Part shown: in pieces, positions 63,597-64,000 of the stretch
Numbering within the stretch: position 1 is the stretch's first letter
How the letters are laid out: each line of letters opens with the position of its first letter
Source: Hyphomonadaceae bacterium
GTDB taxonomy: Bacteria; Pseudomonadota; Alphaproteobacteria; Caulobacterales; Aquidulcibacteraceae
DNA: 64,000 nucleotides
NCBI GenBank assembly: GCA_016791385.1
Contig: JAEUMR010000009.1
Coordinates: forward strand, 37,911 to 101,910
Reading direction: 5' to 3'
Program-made: the position numbers and the translations under genes
Notes under the pieces: generated by a model
The model's input: only the letters and a program-made list of their open reading frames with translations
Told to the model about the DNA's origin: nothing
Database searches by the model: none

Positions 63597-64000
<404 letters not shown>

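Overview
This is a GC-rich, gene-dense chromosomal window with no gene-free stretch longer than about 230 bp, typical of an alphaproteobacterium. The gene content points to Caulobacterales (Caulobacteraceae/Hyphomonadaceae-like). It has a DivL-type kinase whose phosphoacceptor histidine is a tyrosine, a CtrA-type box (TTAA-N7-TTAA) in front of that gene, ChvG-ChvI, an AddAB operon and the trpF-trpB-trpA-accD-folC order. I see no transposase, integrase, phage gene, tRNA, rRNA or CRISPR array. Both ends are cut: a GtrA-like gene on the left and an ABC transporter ATPase on the right.

Layout. 1-7.1 kb: GtrA fragment, DUF72, upp, a coupled three-gene 2-oxoacid:ferredoxin oxidoreductase operon (FAD/Fe-S subunit, korA, korB) and a FAH-family hydrolase. 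7.2-12.8 kb: a giant DUF2339 membrane protein, S-formylglutathione hydrolase, a VOC protein and a membrane-anchored hypothetical. 12.8-15.5 kb: sdhC-sdhD-sdhA without sdhB. 15.5-24.5 kb: DUF885 peptidase, mesaconyl-CoA hydratase and malyl-CoA thioesterase-like genes (ethylmalonyl-CoA pathway type), pdxY, a serine hydrolase, a GT87 protein, and a coupled GNAT-rarD-phosphatase operon. 24.5-27.7 kb: asd, GNAT, rpmA, rplU, a palindromic repeat and msrA. 27.8-33.5 kb: trpF, trpB, a small periplasmic protein, trpA, accD, folC, and convergent trxA. 33.6-42.2 kb (minus): tsaE, amgK-like, murU-like, addB, addA, nearly all coupled by 4-base overlaps. 42.3-45.7 kb: FAD reductase, [2Fe-2S] ferredoxin, methyltransferase and M20 peptidase. 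45.9-49.1 kb: divL and a TonB-C-like protein. 49.3-54.4 kb: cytochrome c, hsp20, a membrane protein, ahcY with a SAH riboswitch, a TM-helix channel protein, a PHA-system protein and SemiSWEET. 54.5-59.3 kb: an M61-like peptidase, HPr, EIIA-Man, chvG and chvI. 59.5-64 kb: polA, a PEP mutase-family protein, a zf-CHCC protein and the ABC ATPase.

How it fits together. Most of the window is core metabolism and cell-cycle/envelope control. Several blocks (trpFBA-accD-folC-trxA-addAB-murU-amgK-tsaE; divL; ahcY; HPr-EIIA-chvG-chvI) lie in an order I recall as broadly conserved in Alphaproteobacteria, with lineage-specific genes inserted between them. The signals most worth a second look are regulatory or organisational: the SAH riboswitch before ahcY, a CtrA-type site before divL, a possible RNA thermometer before hsp20, the NAD(P)H-linkable ferredoxin oxidoreductase operon, and the absence of sdhB and hprK from their usual places. 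I found no convincing wholly new system.
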